Shown piece by piece: positions 46,540 through 54,830 of a stretch of 64,000 bases of DNA. The notes under the pieces are model-generated. The model worked only from the letters and a program-made list of their open reading frames with translations. It ran no database searches and was not told the DNA's origin. The stretch lies in assembly GCA_964620445.1 (NCBI GenBank), contig CAZUHB010000006.1, positions 1 to 64,000 of the forward strand, written 5' to 3'. How positions within the stretch are numbered: position 1 is the stretch's first letter; the number at the start of each line of letters is the position of its first letter. This stretch comes from CAZUHB01 sp964620445 (GTDB lineage: Bacteria; Planctomycetota; B15-G4; CAYZWU01). A program made the translations under genes and the position numbers.

Positions 46540-48054
46540 ATGTGCAAGCACCTGTCATATATGGTTCTGATTCTTCTTCTCGCATCTGCCGTCGCGATTC
46601 AGGGTAAGACCATCTACGTTCCCGATGACCACTCCGCGATCCAGGACGCCATCGACGCCAGCAAAAATGGGGACACCGTCGTCGTCAGGCCCGGCACCTA
46701 CTGCGAGAACATCTCTTTCAGGGGCAAGGAGATTACCGTGGCAAGCGAAAAAGGTCCCCGGGTCACCACGATCGACGGGACCTATTCGGGGAGGGTGGTC
46801 ACTTTTGCCTGCAGCGAGGACCGGAGCAGTGTTCTCGACGGTTTCACGGTGAAGAATGGAGTGTCCGGTTCAGGAGGAGGCATCTATTGCTACTTTTCAT
46901 CTCCGACGATCTCGAACAACATCATCACCCAGAACAGGGCGACCTCGAACTGGGGCGGCGGAGGGATCTTGTGCTCCAACAGCGGTGCGCTCGTCACGGG
47001 CAACAAGATCATCGATAACTTTTCGAAAATTTCCGGCGGAGGGATCCGGCTCGAGTACTGCGAGGCCAGAGTGACAGGCAACCTCATCGCGCGGAACAGG
47101 TCGGGCGACGGGGGCGGAATCGTGAGCGACGCCTACACCGGGTTGATCGATGACTGCCTCGTCCTCGGCAACGAGGCGGATCGTTCGGGCGGGGGGTACA
47201 CCTGCTGGGCATCGTCGCCGTTGATCGTCAACACGGTCTTCGCCAGGAACGTGTGCGACGTCACGTGGGGTTGGGGAGGCGGGCTTTACTGCGGGGCGGG
47301 AGCCACGCCGACCGTCGTCAATTGCACACTGGCTGAAAATGTCGCCCTGAAAGGCGGCGCCGTCCACTGCTGCGAAGCATCGCCCGCGATCGTCAACACG
47401 ATCATGTGGGATGACGACGCGCTGGACGAAGGTCCCGAGATCTGCCTCGAGTCCTTTTCGACCTTGACCATCGCCTATTCCGACGTGGGTGGCGGAGAGG
47501 AAGAGGCCCACGTCGATGCCGGAAGCGTCCTGAATTGGGGGGGCGGCATGATCGATCAGAATCCGCTCTTCTACGATCCCACCCTCTGCGACTACCACCT
47601 GCAGTGGTCGTCGCCCTGCAGGGATTCCGGAGACAGCAACCTCTCCGTTCTGCCGGCCGGCGATCTCGAAGGCGATCCGCGTGTCGCGCTCGGCACGGTC
47701 GACATGGGCGCCGACGAGTACCACTACCGGCTCTACAAGATCGGATCGGTCGTACCGGGAGAAGGACTGCCGCTCAGGATCGTGGGTTGTCCCGGCATGC
47801 CGGTCGCGCTCTTTGTCGACAGGCAGATCTCTTTGCCCCCTCTGTCCACGCAGTACGGCAATTTTTACCTGCCCTGGCCGCCCCTGTGGCAGAGCAGCGT
47901 GGGAACCATACCGGGGAACGGCATTCTGAACCTGCCCGCGACCGTGCCCTCGAACTGGGTTGCCGGCGATCGAATACCGCTTCAGGCCCTTGTCGGCCCG
48001 CTCAACGGTCCCCATACGAAGCTCACGAATCCATTGCTCCTTTCGGTCGAGTAG
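46540..48054 (+). CDS. secreted right-handed beta-helix protein
   Basis: A 504-residue exported protein and close relative of the 36779 and 9412 products. Signal peptide MCKHLSYMVLILLLASAVAI, then YVPDDHSAIQDAIDASKNGD and PGTYCENISFRGKEITVAS, then parallel beta-helix coils (GGGIYCYFSSPTISNNII, GGGGILCSNSG) and the terminal module (SVVPGEGLPLRIVGCPGMP onward, ending LTNPLLLSVE). ATG 46540 has GGGAGGG eight bases upstream; the frame is open for 22 codons before it without signal character. It has unusually many Cys residues (YCYF, ECAR-like, CCEASP), perhaps disulfide-bonded. Confidence 0.85.
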   Translation: MCKHLSYMVLILLLASAVAIQGKTIYVPDDHSAIQDAIDASKNGDTVVVRPGTYCENISFRGKEITVASEKGPRVTTIDGTYSGRVVTFACSEDRSSVLDGFTVKNGVSGSGGGIYCYFSSPTISNNIITQNRATSNWGGGGILCSNSGALVTGNKIIDNFSKISGGGIRLEYCEARVTGNLIARNRSGDGGGIVSDAYTGLIDDCLVLGNEADRSGGGYTCWASSPLIVNTVFARNVCDVTWGWGGGLYCGAGATPTVVNCTLAENVALKGGAVHCCEASPAIVNTIMWDDDALDEGPEICLESFSTLTIAYSDVGGGEEEAHVDAGSVLNWGGGMIDQNPLFYDPTLCDYHLQWSSPCRDSGDSNLSVLPAGDLEGDPRVALGTVDMGADEYHYRLYKIGSVVPGEGLPLRIVGCPGMPVALFVDRQISLPPLSTQYGNFYLPWPPLWQSSVGTIPGNGILNLPATVPSNWVAGDRIPLQALVGPLNGPHTKLTNPLLLSVE

Positions 48055-48090
48055 TCGAATCCCGGGGTTTCATTGGAGTGTGAGAGGTGG

Positions 48091-48112
48091 AGCCCGGCCT
48101 GCGTGCCGGGCT
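48091..48112 (+). terminator. intrinsic terminator hairpin
   Basis: AGCCCGGC-CTGCGT-GCCGGGCT is a perfect 8-bp stem with a 6-nt loop, followed by TTCGCTTGCCTT, a weak U-rich tail. It lies between the convergent beta-helix and kinase genes and could serve both. Confidence 0.7.
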
Positions 48113-48121
48113 TCGCTTGCC

Positions 48122-50998
48122 TTATTCCCCTTTGTGTTCGGCGCCGATCCCCAGGGTTTCCTGCGCCATCGCGCGCACACGGTCGAGGAGGTAAGCGGTT
48201 TCGATGGCAGGAGTCTTCGCTCCGTATTCCGCCTCGGCCTCGTCGTAGTATTTGCGGGCCTTCCGTTCATGAAGGGCCTTGTCAGCCGACTCGGACGCGA
48301 GCCTGTGATGGGCCAGGACGAGAAAATACCGGTCGCGAGCGTTCTCGCTCCAATAGTATTCGCGCGAAACCGCGGGCCACGCCTTGCGGCCCTCGATCGC
48401 CTTTTCCAGATTTTCGATCGCTTTGCCGTGGCTCTTCCGAACGAGGTAGCTCGCTCCCAGCCCGCTGAGACAGGTCGGCGAGAGCCGACCCTTGAGCACG
48501 GCATTGTCCTCGGCCTTGCGGATGCAATAGGACGCGATGCCGGCTGCGCGTCGTCGGAACCCTTCCGGAAAGGTGCACAGAAACATGACGTTGACGCTCA
48601 GATCGCGGGGCGAATGCTCGCCGAGCTTCCAGGCGCTATCGAGGTAATCGAGCGCCCGGGCGTAATCGCCCTTCTGGAAGTGGGCGCGCGCGATGACCGC
48701 ATAGAGCGCCGCGGGGACGTCCGGCATCTGCCCGAGCACCTTTATGGTCTTGTGGACCGAGTTCATGACCAGGTCGGTCTCGTGCCGCTCCAGGTGTAAT
48801 TCGGCCTTGGCAGCCAGAACATGCACGTCCTCTCCAGAAGCGCTTTCCAGTGCCCGGTCATAGTGTTCGAGGGCCGTGGCATGGTTTCCCTTGCGGGCGT
48901 GGGCCTTGCCGAGGGCGCCGAGCACGTTCTGATATCCGGGCATCTTCTTGTCGACGAATGTCCGGCTTACCTTTTCGAGGCTCTCGAGAGCGCCGTCATT
49001 ATCGCCGCGCAAGAGCAGAACCTGCGCCTCGTTGATCGACACCCAGTAGTTGGTTTGATCGCCGGCTGCCTTGGCAGCTCTCTCCGAATAGCGCACCGCA
49101 TCGTCGGTCAGCTCGAGGAAGTGAAAGAACCGGGCAACAAAAAAATAGGTCCGGCTCATGAACATGAGAGCGGCCGTGTGATCGGGACGTCTTTCGATCA
49201 CTTTTTCCAGATGGCGGATCACCTCCTCGAAATTCCGTTTATGCCCCCCTCTGAAGAGCTCGCTCAGCATTCCGGCGCTTTGGTAGAGGTGGACGAGGTG
49301 GTGCTGCTTGTTGACCCTGATCTCCTCGGGATCGGGTCGAACCGCGCCCGATGCGAAGTCCTGCCAGTTTTCGTCCTGCCAGACGAGGCATTCGGGTGAA
49401 ACGGGATCGAGGGGGATTGCCGCGCGGAACTCAGCTCTCGCCCGCTCGAGAAGGCGGTCCCGCTCCGCTCGGTCTTTTGATTCCGCGGCGAGGCAACAGT
49501 TCACCAGAGCCAACAAGTAGCGGGCGTTCTGTTCCAATTCGAGCTCCCCGCGTTCGCGGCATTTGTCGATGCAGATTTTCAGGCCGTCGGCTGCACCTTC
49601 GAATGCGTCCCACTCGAAAGCGATGTCGTGGACCGCGCGCAGCAGGTAACCGCAGGGTGTATCACTATCGCAGTCGATGATCCACAACCAGGCCTGGGTC
49701 CTGATCACCGCATTGGGCCAGTGCAGCGCCTCGCGGATCGGCACGAATTCCGCCTCGGCACGGAGCAGCTCCCTCTCCTGCTGGGCGGAGATGACGGACA
49801 CGATCGTCGCGGCGGCGATCAGAACCAGAACCGATGCCGCGGCCAGGAGGGACGCGAATCTGTGGCGCCGGATCCAGCGCGCGCTCCGCGTGATCATCCC
49901 CGCGGGCCGGGCCGTCACGGGCTCGCTCCGGAGGAGCCTTTTGAGATCGCCCGCGAAACCGGCCGCGGTCTGGTAACGCCTGGCCCGTATCTTGTCCATG
50001 GCGGCGAGGATCACCGTTTCCAGATCGCGATGGATCGCGGTATTGATGCGGCGCGGCGATGCGGGTTCATTCTCCATGATCTGGGAAAAGACCTGCTGCG
50101 TCGTCTCCCCTTCGAAGGGGACGCGGCCCACGACCGCCTCGTAGAGGGTCACCCCGAGAGAATAGATGTCGCTCCGCTCGTCGATCTCCTTCCGTTTGGC
50201 GGTCACCTGCTCGGGCGACGCATAATGGGGCGTGCCCCGAAACTCGCCCGACAGGGTGAGCGAGGCCAGGTCGGAATGGCGCGCCACCCCAAAATCGAGG
50301 AGTATGGCGCGATCCTCGGGCGTGATCCGGATGTTGGAAGGTTTCACGTCGCGGTGGATGACACCGGCCTGGTGGGCGCTCTCGAGGGCGTCGGCGATCT
50401 GGGCGGTCCACCGGAGGATCCGGTCGTGGGGGATCGCCTCGTCCCTTTCGCGCGCCTGACGCAGGAGGACGTCGAGCCCCTCGCCGGGAACGAGTTCCAT
50501 GGCGAAGTAAAGAACGCCCTTCTCCTCGCCGCTCCCGAAGACGGTCACGATGTTGGAGTGCCTGAGCTCGGAGATCGACTCCACCTCGCGCCGGAACCGG
50601 GCCTCGGCCTCGAAGGTGCCGATCCGCTCCGGCCGGATCGCTTTCACCGCCACGAGCCGGTTGAGCGATTCCTGCACGGCGAGAAAGACCACGCCCATGC
50701 CGCCCTCGCCGATCTTCCGGATGAGACGGTACTCGCCGAGCCGCTCGAAGGGGAGCCCGGGTTCCGGTTCGAGGTCCTCCGTGATGCGGCCCTTTTCGCC
50801 GGATTGATCGAGACACGATGCCCACGCGGGCCGTGCGAGGAAATCGGGATTGTTCTCGATCGTTTCGAGGAGCGCTTCCACCTCACCCCTCAGCGAGGCG
50901 TCGCCGCCGCAGGCCTCGTCGAGAAAGGCGGACCGCTGCGAGCGATCGTGCTCGAGGGCCGCGTTGAAGAGTTCCCTGATCCTGTCAAGATTGTCCAT
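48122..50998 (-). CDS. membrane serine/threonine kinase with TPR sensor region
   Basis: A 958-residue kinase, paralogous over its full length to 3865-6756. N-terminal helical leader (LDRIRELFNAALEHDRSQRS), kinase domain ~88-350 (IGEGGMGVVFLAVQ, HRDVKPSNIRI near 214, LDFGVARHSD, GTPHYASPEQ), transmembrane helix ~383-402 (LLAAASVLVLIAAATIVSVI), then TPRs to the end (LGKAHARKGNHATALEHYDR). Unlike its paralogue it keeps DFG (MDYG there). ATG 50998 overlaps the last 14 bases of the ECF gene; the frame is open 27 codons further upstream, inside the ECF gene. The extracytoplasmic TPR region is the likely sensor (inference). Confidence 0.92.
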   Translation of the reverse strand: MDNLDRIRELFNAALEHDRSQRSAFLDEACGGDASLRGEVEALLETIENNPDFLARPAWASCLDQSGEKGRITEDLEPEPGLPFERLGEYRLIRKIGEGGMGVVFLAVQESLNRLVAVKAIRPERIGTFEAEARFRREVESISELRHSNIVTVFGSGEEKGVLYFAMELVPGEGLDVLLRQARERDEAIPHDRILRWTAQIADALESAHQAGVIHRDVKPSNIRITPEDRAILLDFGVARHSDLASLTLSGEFRGTPHYASPEQVTAKRKEIDERSDIYSLGVTLYEAVVGRVPFEGETTQQVFSQIMENEPASPRRINTAIHRDLETVILAAMDKIRARRYQTAAGFAGDLKRLLRSEPVTARPAGMITRSARWIRRHRFASLLAAASVLVLIAAATIVSVISAQQERELLRAEAEFVPIREALHWPNAVIRTQAWLWIIDCDSDTPCGYLLRAVHDIAFEWDAFEGAADGLKICIDKCRERGELELEQNARYLLALVNCCLAAESKDRAERDRLLERARAEFRAAIPLDPVSPECLVWQDENWQDFASGAVRPDPEEIRVNKQHHLVHLYQSAGMLSELFRGGHKRNFEEVIRHLEKVIERRPDHTAALMFMSRTYFFVARFFHFLELTDDAVRYSERAAKAAGDQTNYWVSINEAQVLLLRGDNDGALESLEKVSRTFVDKKMPGYQNVLGALGKAHARKGNHATALEHYDRALESASGEDVHVLAAKAELHLERHETDLVMNSVHKTIKVLGQMPDVPAALYAVIARAHFQKGDYARALDYLDSAWKLGEHSPRDLSVNVMFLCTFPEGFRRRAAGIASYCIRKAEDNAVLKGRLSPTCLSGLGASYLVRKSHGKAIENLEKAIEGRKAWPAVSREYYWSENARDRYFLVLAHHRLASESADKALHERKARKYYDEAEAEYGAKTPAIETAYLLDRVRAMAQETLGIGAEHKGE

Positions 50999-51593
50999 CG
51001 TTCCCTTCGTCCGCCATCTGCTTGTGAAGCCAGGCGCGTGTGAAATCCCAGTCCCGCTTGACCGTGGCGACCGAAACATCGAGAACCTCGGCCGTCTCCT
51101 CGAGGGTCAGACCGACGAAGAAACGCAGCTCCACGACCGTGCAGAGCCGCTCGTTGCGCTCGCCTTTGCCGAGCTTGTCGAGAGCCTTGTCGAGGAGATC
51201 GATATCGTCCGCCGGAAGTCCTTCCGGGCCGGGGGTGTCCGCGGCATCCTCGGCGTCGAAGAGCGAAAAGGGACGGCAGCCTTTGCCGCGCTTGGCAGCC
51301 TTCCTTTTGCGCGCCTCCGACGCGAGTATCTGGCGCATGGCGCGCGCGGCCGCCCCGAAGAAGTGCCTGCGATTTTGCCACCGCACTTCCTTGCCCGGTA
51401 CGAGGCGCAGGTAGGCTTCGTGCACGAGGGCGGTTGTCTGAAGGGTCTGCCCGGGCCGCTCCCGGCGCATGGCATGGTGGGCCATGGTGTGCAGCTCCCT
51501 GTAGACCATGGCGAGGAGCTTGTTCCATGCCCCATCGGTACCGTCCGAAACGGCGAGCAGAAGTTCAGTGGCCTTGTCGTGGGAGCTGGGCAT
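50985..51593 (-). CDS. ECF-type sigma factor, kinase-linked
   Basis: A 202-residue ECF sigma factor, close paralogue of 6731-7354: RERPGQTLQTTALVHEAYLR and NRRHFFGAAARAMRQIL in region 2, LTLEETAEVLDVSVATVK then RDWDFTRAWL in region 4. It overlaps the kinase start by 14 bp, which couples the two. The same coupling and the same partner type occur in the paralogous pair, so the two-gene module was duplicated as a unit. No anti-sigma gene is adjacent. Confidence 0.9.
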   Translation of the reverse strand: MPSSHDKATELLLAVSDGTDGAWNKLLAMVYRELHTMAHHAMRRERPGQTLQTTALVHEAYLRLVPGKEVRWQNRRHFFGAAARAMRQILASEARKRKAAKRGKGCRPFSLFDAEDAADTPGPEGLPADDIDLLDKALDKLGKGERNERLCTVVELRFFVGLTLEETAEVLDVSVATVKRDWDFTRAWLHKQMADEGNDGQS

Positions 51594-51699
51594 CGGTTCC
51601 TCCCTGATGGGATCATCGAGAAATCCGATCGTGCCTCACATGGCGGCACGGCACGCTCATTATAGGCGATCACCGCTGATTAGGAAAGAATCCCGGTTT

Positions 51700-53244
51700 T
51701 CAAACATCCGGGCGGGGCGCGCGGAATGTTGCGTACACGGCCAGGCCGACAAGGAGGAATATGCTGAAAAACAAGCTCCCTTCCGGGCTTCTGTCGACGA
51801 TGCTGGTCTTTTTCAGGAGACCGGACGCATTGAGTCCTTCCAGGGCTCCCGCGGCCCGGGTTTTCCGCTCCGAGCGCTCGGCCCACGGAAATAGAGGGCG
51901 CGAGTGGGTCTGGAGGTAGCTTGCGAGCAGGCCGGTGTCCACTTCCTCGGGAACGCCGAATCGCAGCATCGCCCTGAGTGCGAGGAAGGTGTTCGATATC
52001 GACGGAGCGACCTCCGGCGGCTCGGCGCCGCTGCCGAATCCGCCCGCCTCCCTGAGATTGCGGATCGGTCCGCCGTCCCATTTTCTTTCGGGCCGCACCC
52101 ACATGGCGCCGAGAGCCGAAAAGACCTCCTCGCGCGCCCCGACGAAGAGATCGGGCTTTTCGAGACGGGCCGCGAGATCGCAGAGAAGGAAAATCTCCTT
52201 TATCCTGGCGGCGCCCTTGTGAGTGCTCTGCTCGTCGTTCGCGAGGAGCCGGTTGAGAAGGTGAAAGCGCTGCTCGACGGTGAGGTCGCCCCGTCCGGCC
52301 AGGGCCGCGATGTGGGCGGCCAGCTGCTCGAGATATGGGATCGGTTCTTCCTTTTTGAAGAGCTGTTCGGTCCTGTACAGGGTGGTGAGGAAATCGAATT
52401 CCTCGTCGCTGAAGAAACCGAGCCTTTCGGCCGACGTCAAGACATAGGAATTGATCCTGTCTTGTCGATCACCGCTTTCGATCCAGATCGCCATGGCCGC
52501 ATGGAAACGGTTTTCGAGTTCGGACAGGTCGGGTTCGATCTGCAACGTGCTCTGCAACCATTCGGTCCAGTCGGCGACCCGCCTCCATCCGACGGTGTCG
52601 CCAATTTCGGGGTTCTGCCCACTCATCCATTCGGCGAGCTCCTGCGGCTCGGCGCCCCAGGGTTGCGCCTCCTTCGCGATCGCGAATATGGAGAAGGGGA
52701 GGAAAAGAAAAGCCAGGATCGCCAGGTTGAGCACCGCGACGTGGCGCGCCGCGGTTTCGCGCGCATTGATCAGGGGCAGAATGCAGACACAGGCACCGAC
52801 CAGCAGAATCGCCATGCCCCAGAAGAGGTGCCGGATCACGCCACTGCCGAATGGCGAGAGGACCAGGATGGAAAAAAGAAAGGCCATGAACCAGGTTTTG
52901 CTCAGCATCGTCGATGAAACGTAGGCCACCACCGATCGATGGGCGAGCTCGTTCCTGCTGAAACGGAGGAGAGTTGCGGTATACCAGGCCATGACGATCG
53001 ACGCGGCCGCGGACACGATCGGATAGGAGATCGTTTCGGTGATCAGATAGGGCAGATAGAGACCGAGCAGCAGGGCAAGAGCCATTCCGGCGCTGCCCCA
53101 GAAGGACCACGCTTTCGACAGGGACCATCCATCTTTGCGCGCCGCCTCCTCGGCCGCGCGGCTACCGCGGAGCCCGCTCAAGCGCCGGGCGCAGACGAGG
53201 AAGATCACGACCTGCACGATCGATGACAGGATGATGAGAGTCAT
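51700..53244 (-). CDS. multi-pass membrane protein of unknown function
   Basis: A 514-residue protein with about five transmembrane helices in the first ~200 residues (MTLIILSSIVQVVIFLVC, MALALLLGLYLPYLI, YPIVSAAASIVMAWYTATL, LFSILVLSPFG, ILLVGACVCILPLI, AVLNLAILAFLFLPFSIFAI) and one near the C-terminus (GSLFFSIFLLVGLAVYATF). Between them lies a ~260-residue soluble, helical domain containing LADEQST-like and HKGAARIKEIFLLCDLAARL segments. I recognise no family. It follows the PLP enzyme gene by 60 nt on the same strand, so cotranscription is likely. Confidence 0.75.
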   Translation of the reverse strand: MTLIILSSIVQVVIFLVCARRLSGLRGSRAAEEAARKDGWSLSKAWSFWGSAGMALALLLGLYLPYLITETISYPIVSAAASIVMAWYTATLLRFSRNELAHRSVVAYVSSTMLSKTWFMAFLFSILVLSPFGSGVIRHLFWGMAILLVGACVCILPLINARETAARHVAVLNLAILAFLFLPFSIFAIAKEAQPWGAEPQELAEWMSGQNPEIGDTVGWRRVADWTEWLQSTLQIEPDLSELENRFHAAMAIWIESGDRQDRINSYVLTSAERLGFFSDEEFDFLTTLYRTEQLFKKEEPIPYLEQLAAHIAALAGRGDLTVEQRFHLLNRLLANDEQSTHKGAARIKEIFLLCDLAARLEKPDLFVGAREEVFSALGAMWVRPERKWDGGPIRNLREAGGFGSGAEPPEVAPSISNTFLALRAMLRFGVPEEVDTGLLASYLQTHSRPLFPWAERSERKTRAAGALEGLNASGLLKKTSIVDRSPEGSLFFSIFLLVGLAVYATFRAPRPDV

Positions 53245-53272
53245 GGTGAGTGTTCCGATCGAAAGGAATCGT

Positions 53273-53322
53273 TCATGACGGACTTCATGTCTTCATGACG
53301 GACTTCATGTCTTCATGACGGA
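53273..53322. repeat. 20-bp tandem repeat at the end of the PLP gene
   Basis: The unit TCATGACGGACTTCATGTCT occurs at 53273 and 53293, and its first ten bases again at 53313. On the minus strand it repeats the final codons SVMKT and stop of the PLP enzyme, so two extra copies of the C-terminus lie downstream. This looks like a small slippage duplication spanning a stop codon. Confidence 0.9.
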
Positions 53323-54618
53323 TGGAACCTCGCCGCGCGCCACGGTCTCCATGGCGTCCGCGAAGAGATCGATCTCGGAGAGCGTTGTGTACACGTTCGG
53401 CGTGACGCGGATCCCCTCGCACTCCTCGTGGCCGATGGCGATGACGTAGATCTTGTACTTGTCGAGGAGAAAATCGCTGAGCCTGTTCACGTCGACTCCG
53501 TCGACGGAGACGTTGACGAGGCCGCACCACTGGGTCGGATTGTCGATGTCGATCCTGAATTTCACGTTCTCATATTTTCGGAGCCGGTCGATCCAGCGTT
53601 TGTGGAGGTAACGGAGCCGGGCTGCCTTGCGCGCAACGCCGATCCCCTCGTTGAAAACGAGAGCTTCCGCGATTGCGTTGATATTGGCAGCCGGGTGGGT
53701 GCCGATCTCCTCGAACTTGCGGATGTCCTTGTCCTGCGCCGCATCCGCCGCCATGAGAGGCCACGTCTCCTCGATTCTATCCTTGCCCACGTAGAGGAAC
53801 CCGGTGCCCACGGGAGCGCAGGTCCACTTGTGCAGACTCGTTCCGAAGTAGTCGCATTCGAGATCGGCGTGGGTGAAGGGAAAGTGTGAAAAAGTATGGG
53901 CGCCGTCGCACATGACCGGGAGCCCCCTGGAATGGGCCATCCGGCTCACCTTCTTCACCGGTGTGATCTGTCCGGTCAGATTGATCATATGCATGACCAT
54001 GATCACCCGCGTCCTGTCGGTGATCGCTTCTTCGATGCGGCCCACATAGTCGTCGTCGCTCGCGAGCGGGACAGGGACCACGACCTTCTTGAGAACGATC
54101 TTGTCGCGCCGCACCCTCTGTTCCCAGGTGTTGAGCATCCGTCCGTAGGCCTGCGTGGTGGCCACGATCTCGTCGCCCTCCTCGAGATCGACTCCGAACT
54201 GGGCGATTTCCATCGCCTCGCTCGTGTTGCGGGTGATGGCGACCTCCTCGCTGTCGCAACCGAAGGTCCGCGCGATCCGGGCGCGCACTCCCTCCTTGTT
54301 CGGCCGGAGGTGGCGCCACATGTAATAGGACGGCGCCTGGTTCGCAATGTCGAGATAGCGCTTGAACGCTTCCTGGACCGTCTTCGGGCTGGCCGAGCAG
54401 CCGCCGCTGTTGAGGTGGATGATGGTTCGGTCGAGGGCGAACGCCGACTGGATGCGCGACCAGAACCACTCCTTGTCGGCCAGGCTGTCCGGGGTGTCTT
54501 CTCGATTCAATCCGCTCACCGCCTCCGACACGATGGCGAGTGCGTCGTCCTGCAGCATCGCGATCGTTGCACCGCCGCCCAGCATCATGCGCTGCAGGAA
54601 TTGTCGCCTCGTGGACAT
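53305..54618 (-). CDS. Tat-exported class V aminotransferase-fold PLP enzyme
   Basis: A 437-residue PLP-dependent enzyme of the isopenicillin-N-epimerase/cysteine-desulfurase-like group. N-terminus MSTRRQFLQRMMLGGGATI has a twin-arginine motif, implying export in folded, cofactor-loaded form. PLP-site features: DGAHTFSHFPF (Asp contacting the pyridine N), GTSLHKWTCAP with the Schiff-base Lys near residue 260, and RNTSEAMEIA. The C-terminal domain carries VNVSVDGVDVNRLSDFLLD and GIRVTPNVYTTLSEIDLF. Substrate unknown. It is followed by an unrecognised membrane protein gene. The coding end lies inside a short tandem repeat. Confidence 0.88.
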   Translation of the reverse strand: MSTRRQFLQRMMLGGGATIAMLQDDALAIVSEAVSGLNREDTPDSLADKEWFWSRIQSAFALDRTIIHLNSGGCSASPKTVQEAFKRYLDIANQAPSYYMWRHLRPNKEGVRARIARTFGCDSEEVAITRNTSEAMEIAQFGVDLEEGDEIVATTQAYGRMLNTWEQRVRRDKIVLKKVVVPVPLASDDDYVGRIEEAITDRTRVIMVMHMINLTGQITPVKKVSRMAHSRGLPVMCDGAHTFSHFPFTHADLECDYFGTSLHKWTCAPVGTGFLYVGKDRIEETWPLMAADAAQDKDIRKFEEIGTHPAANINAIAEALVFNEGIGVARKAARLRYLHKRWIDRLRKYENVKFRIDIDNPTQWCGLVNVSVDGVDVNRLSDFLLDKYKIYVIAIGHEECEGIRVTPNVYTTLSEIDLFADAMETVARGEVPSVMKT

Positions 54619-54731
54619 GGGAACTCCTCCTCGAGATGAGTCAATGTTCGGTCAGGAAATATGCTCCCGATCATGGTAGCTGAAAATTCTCTTCAAGAAT
54701 AGGTCTGTCATCCTTTGGACGGGAAAGAAAC

Positions 54732-54782
54732 GAGCGAGGAAGATCGGGGGTGCGCTCTCTCAACCACCCGACTCCCTCGCTC
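54732..54782. terminator. bipartite inverted repeat between operons
   Basis: GAGCGAGG (54732-54739) pairs with CCTCGCTC (54775-54782), and inside this CGGGGGTG can pair with CCACCCG. It lies downstream of the hybrid-kinase gene end at 54831 and upstream of the PLP gene, where a terminator is expected. There is no U-tract. Confidence 0.4.
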
Positions 54783-54830
54783 TGGGACCAATCTCACAAT
54801 AACTTATCAGGGGAAGGATTGTGAGACCGA

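Noticed and set aside
49628..51043. 471-codon plus-strand open frame
   Set aside because: Antisense to the kinase at 48122-50998.
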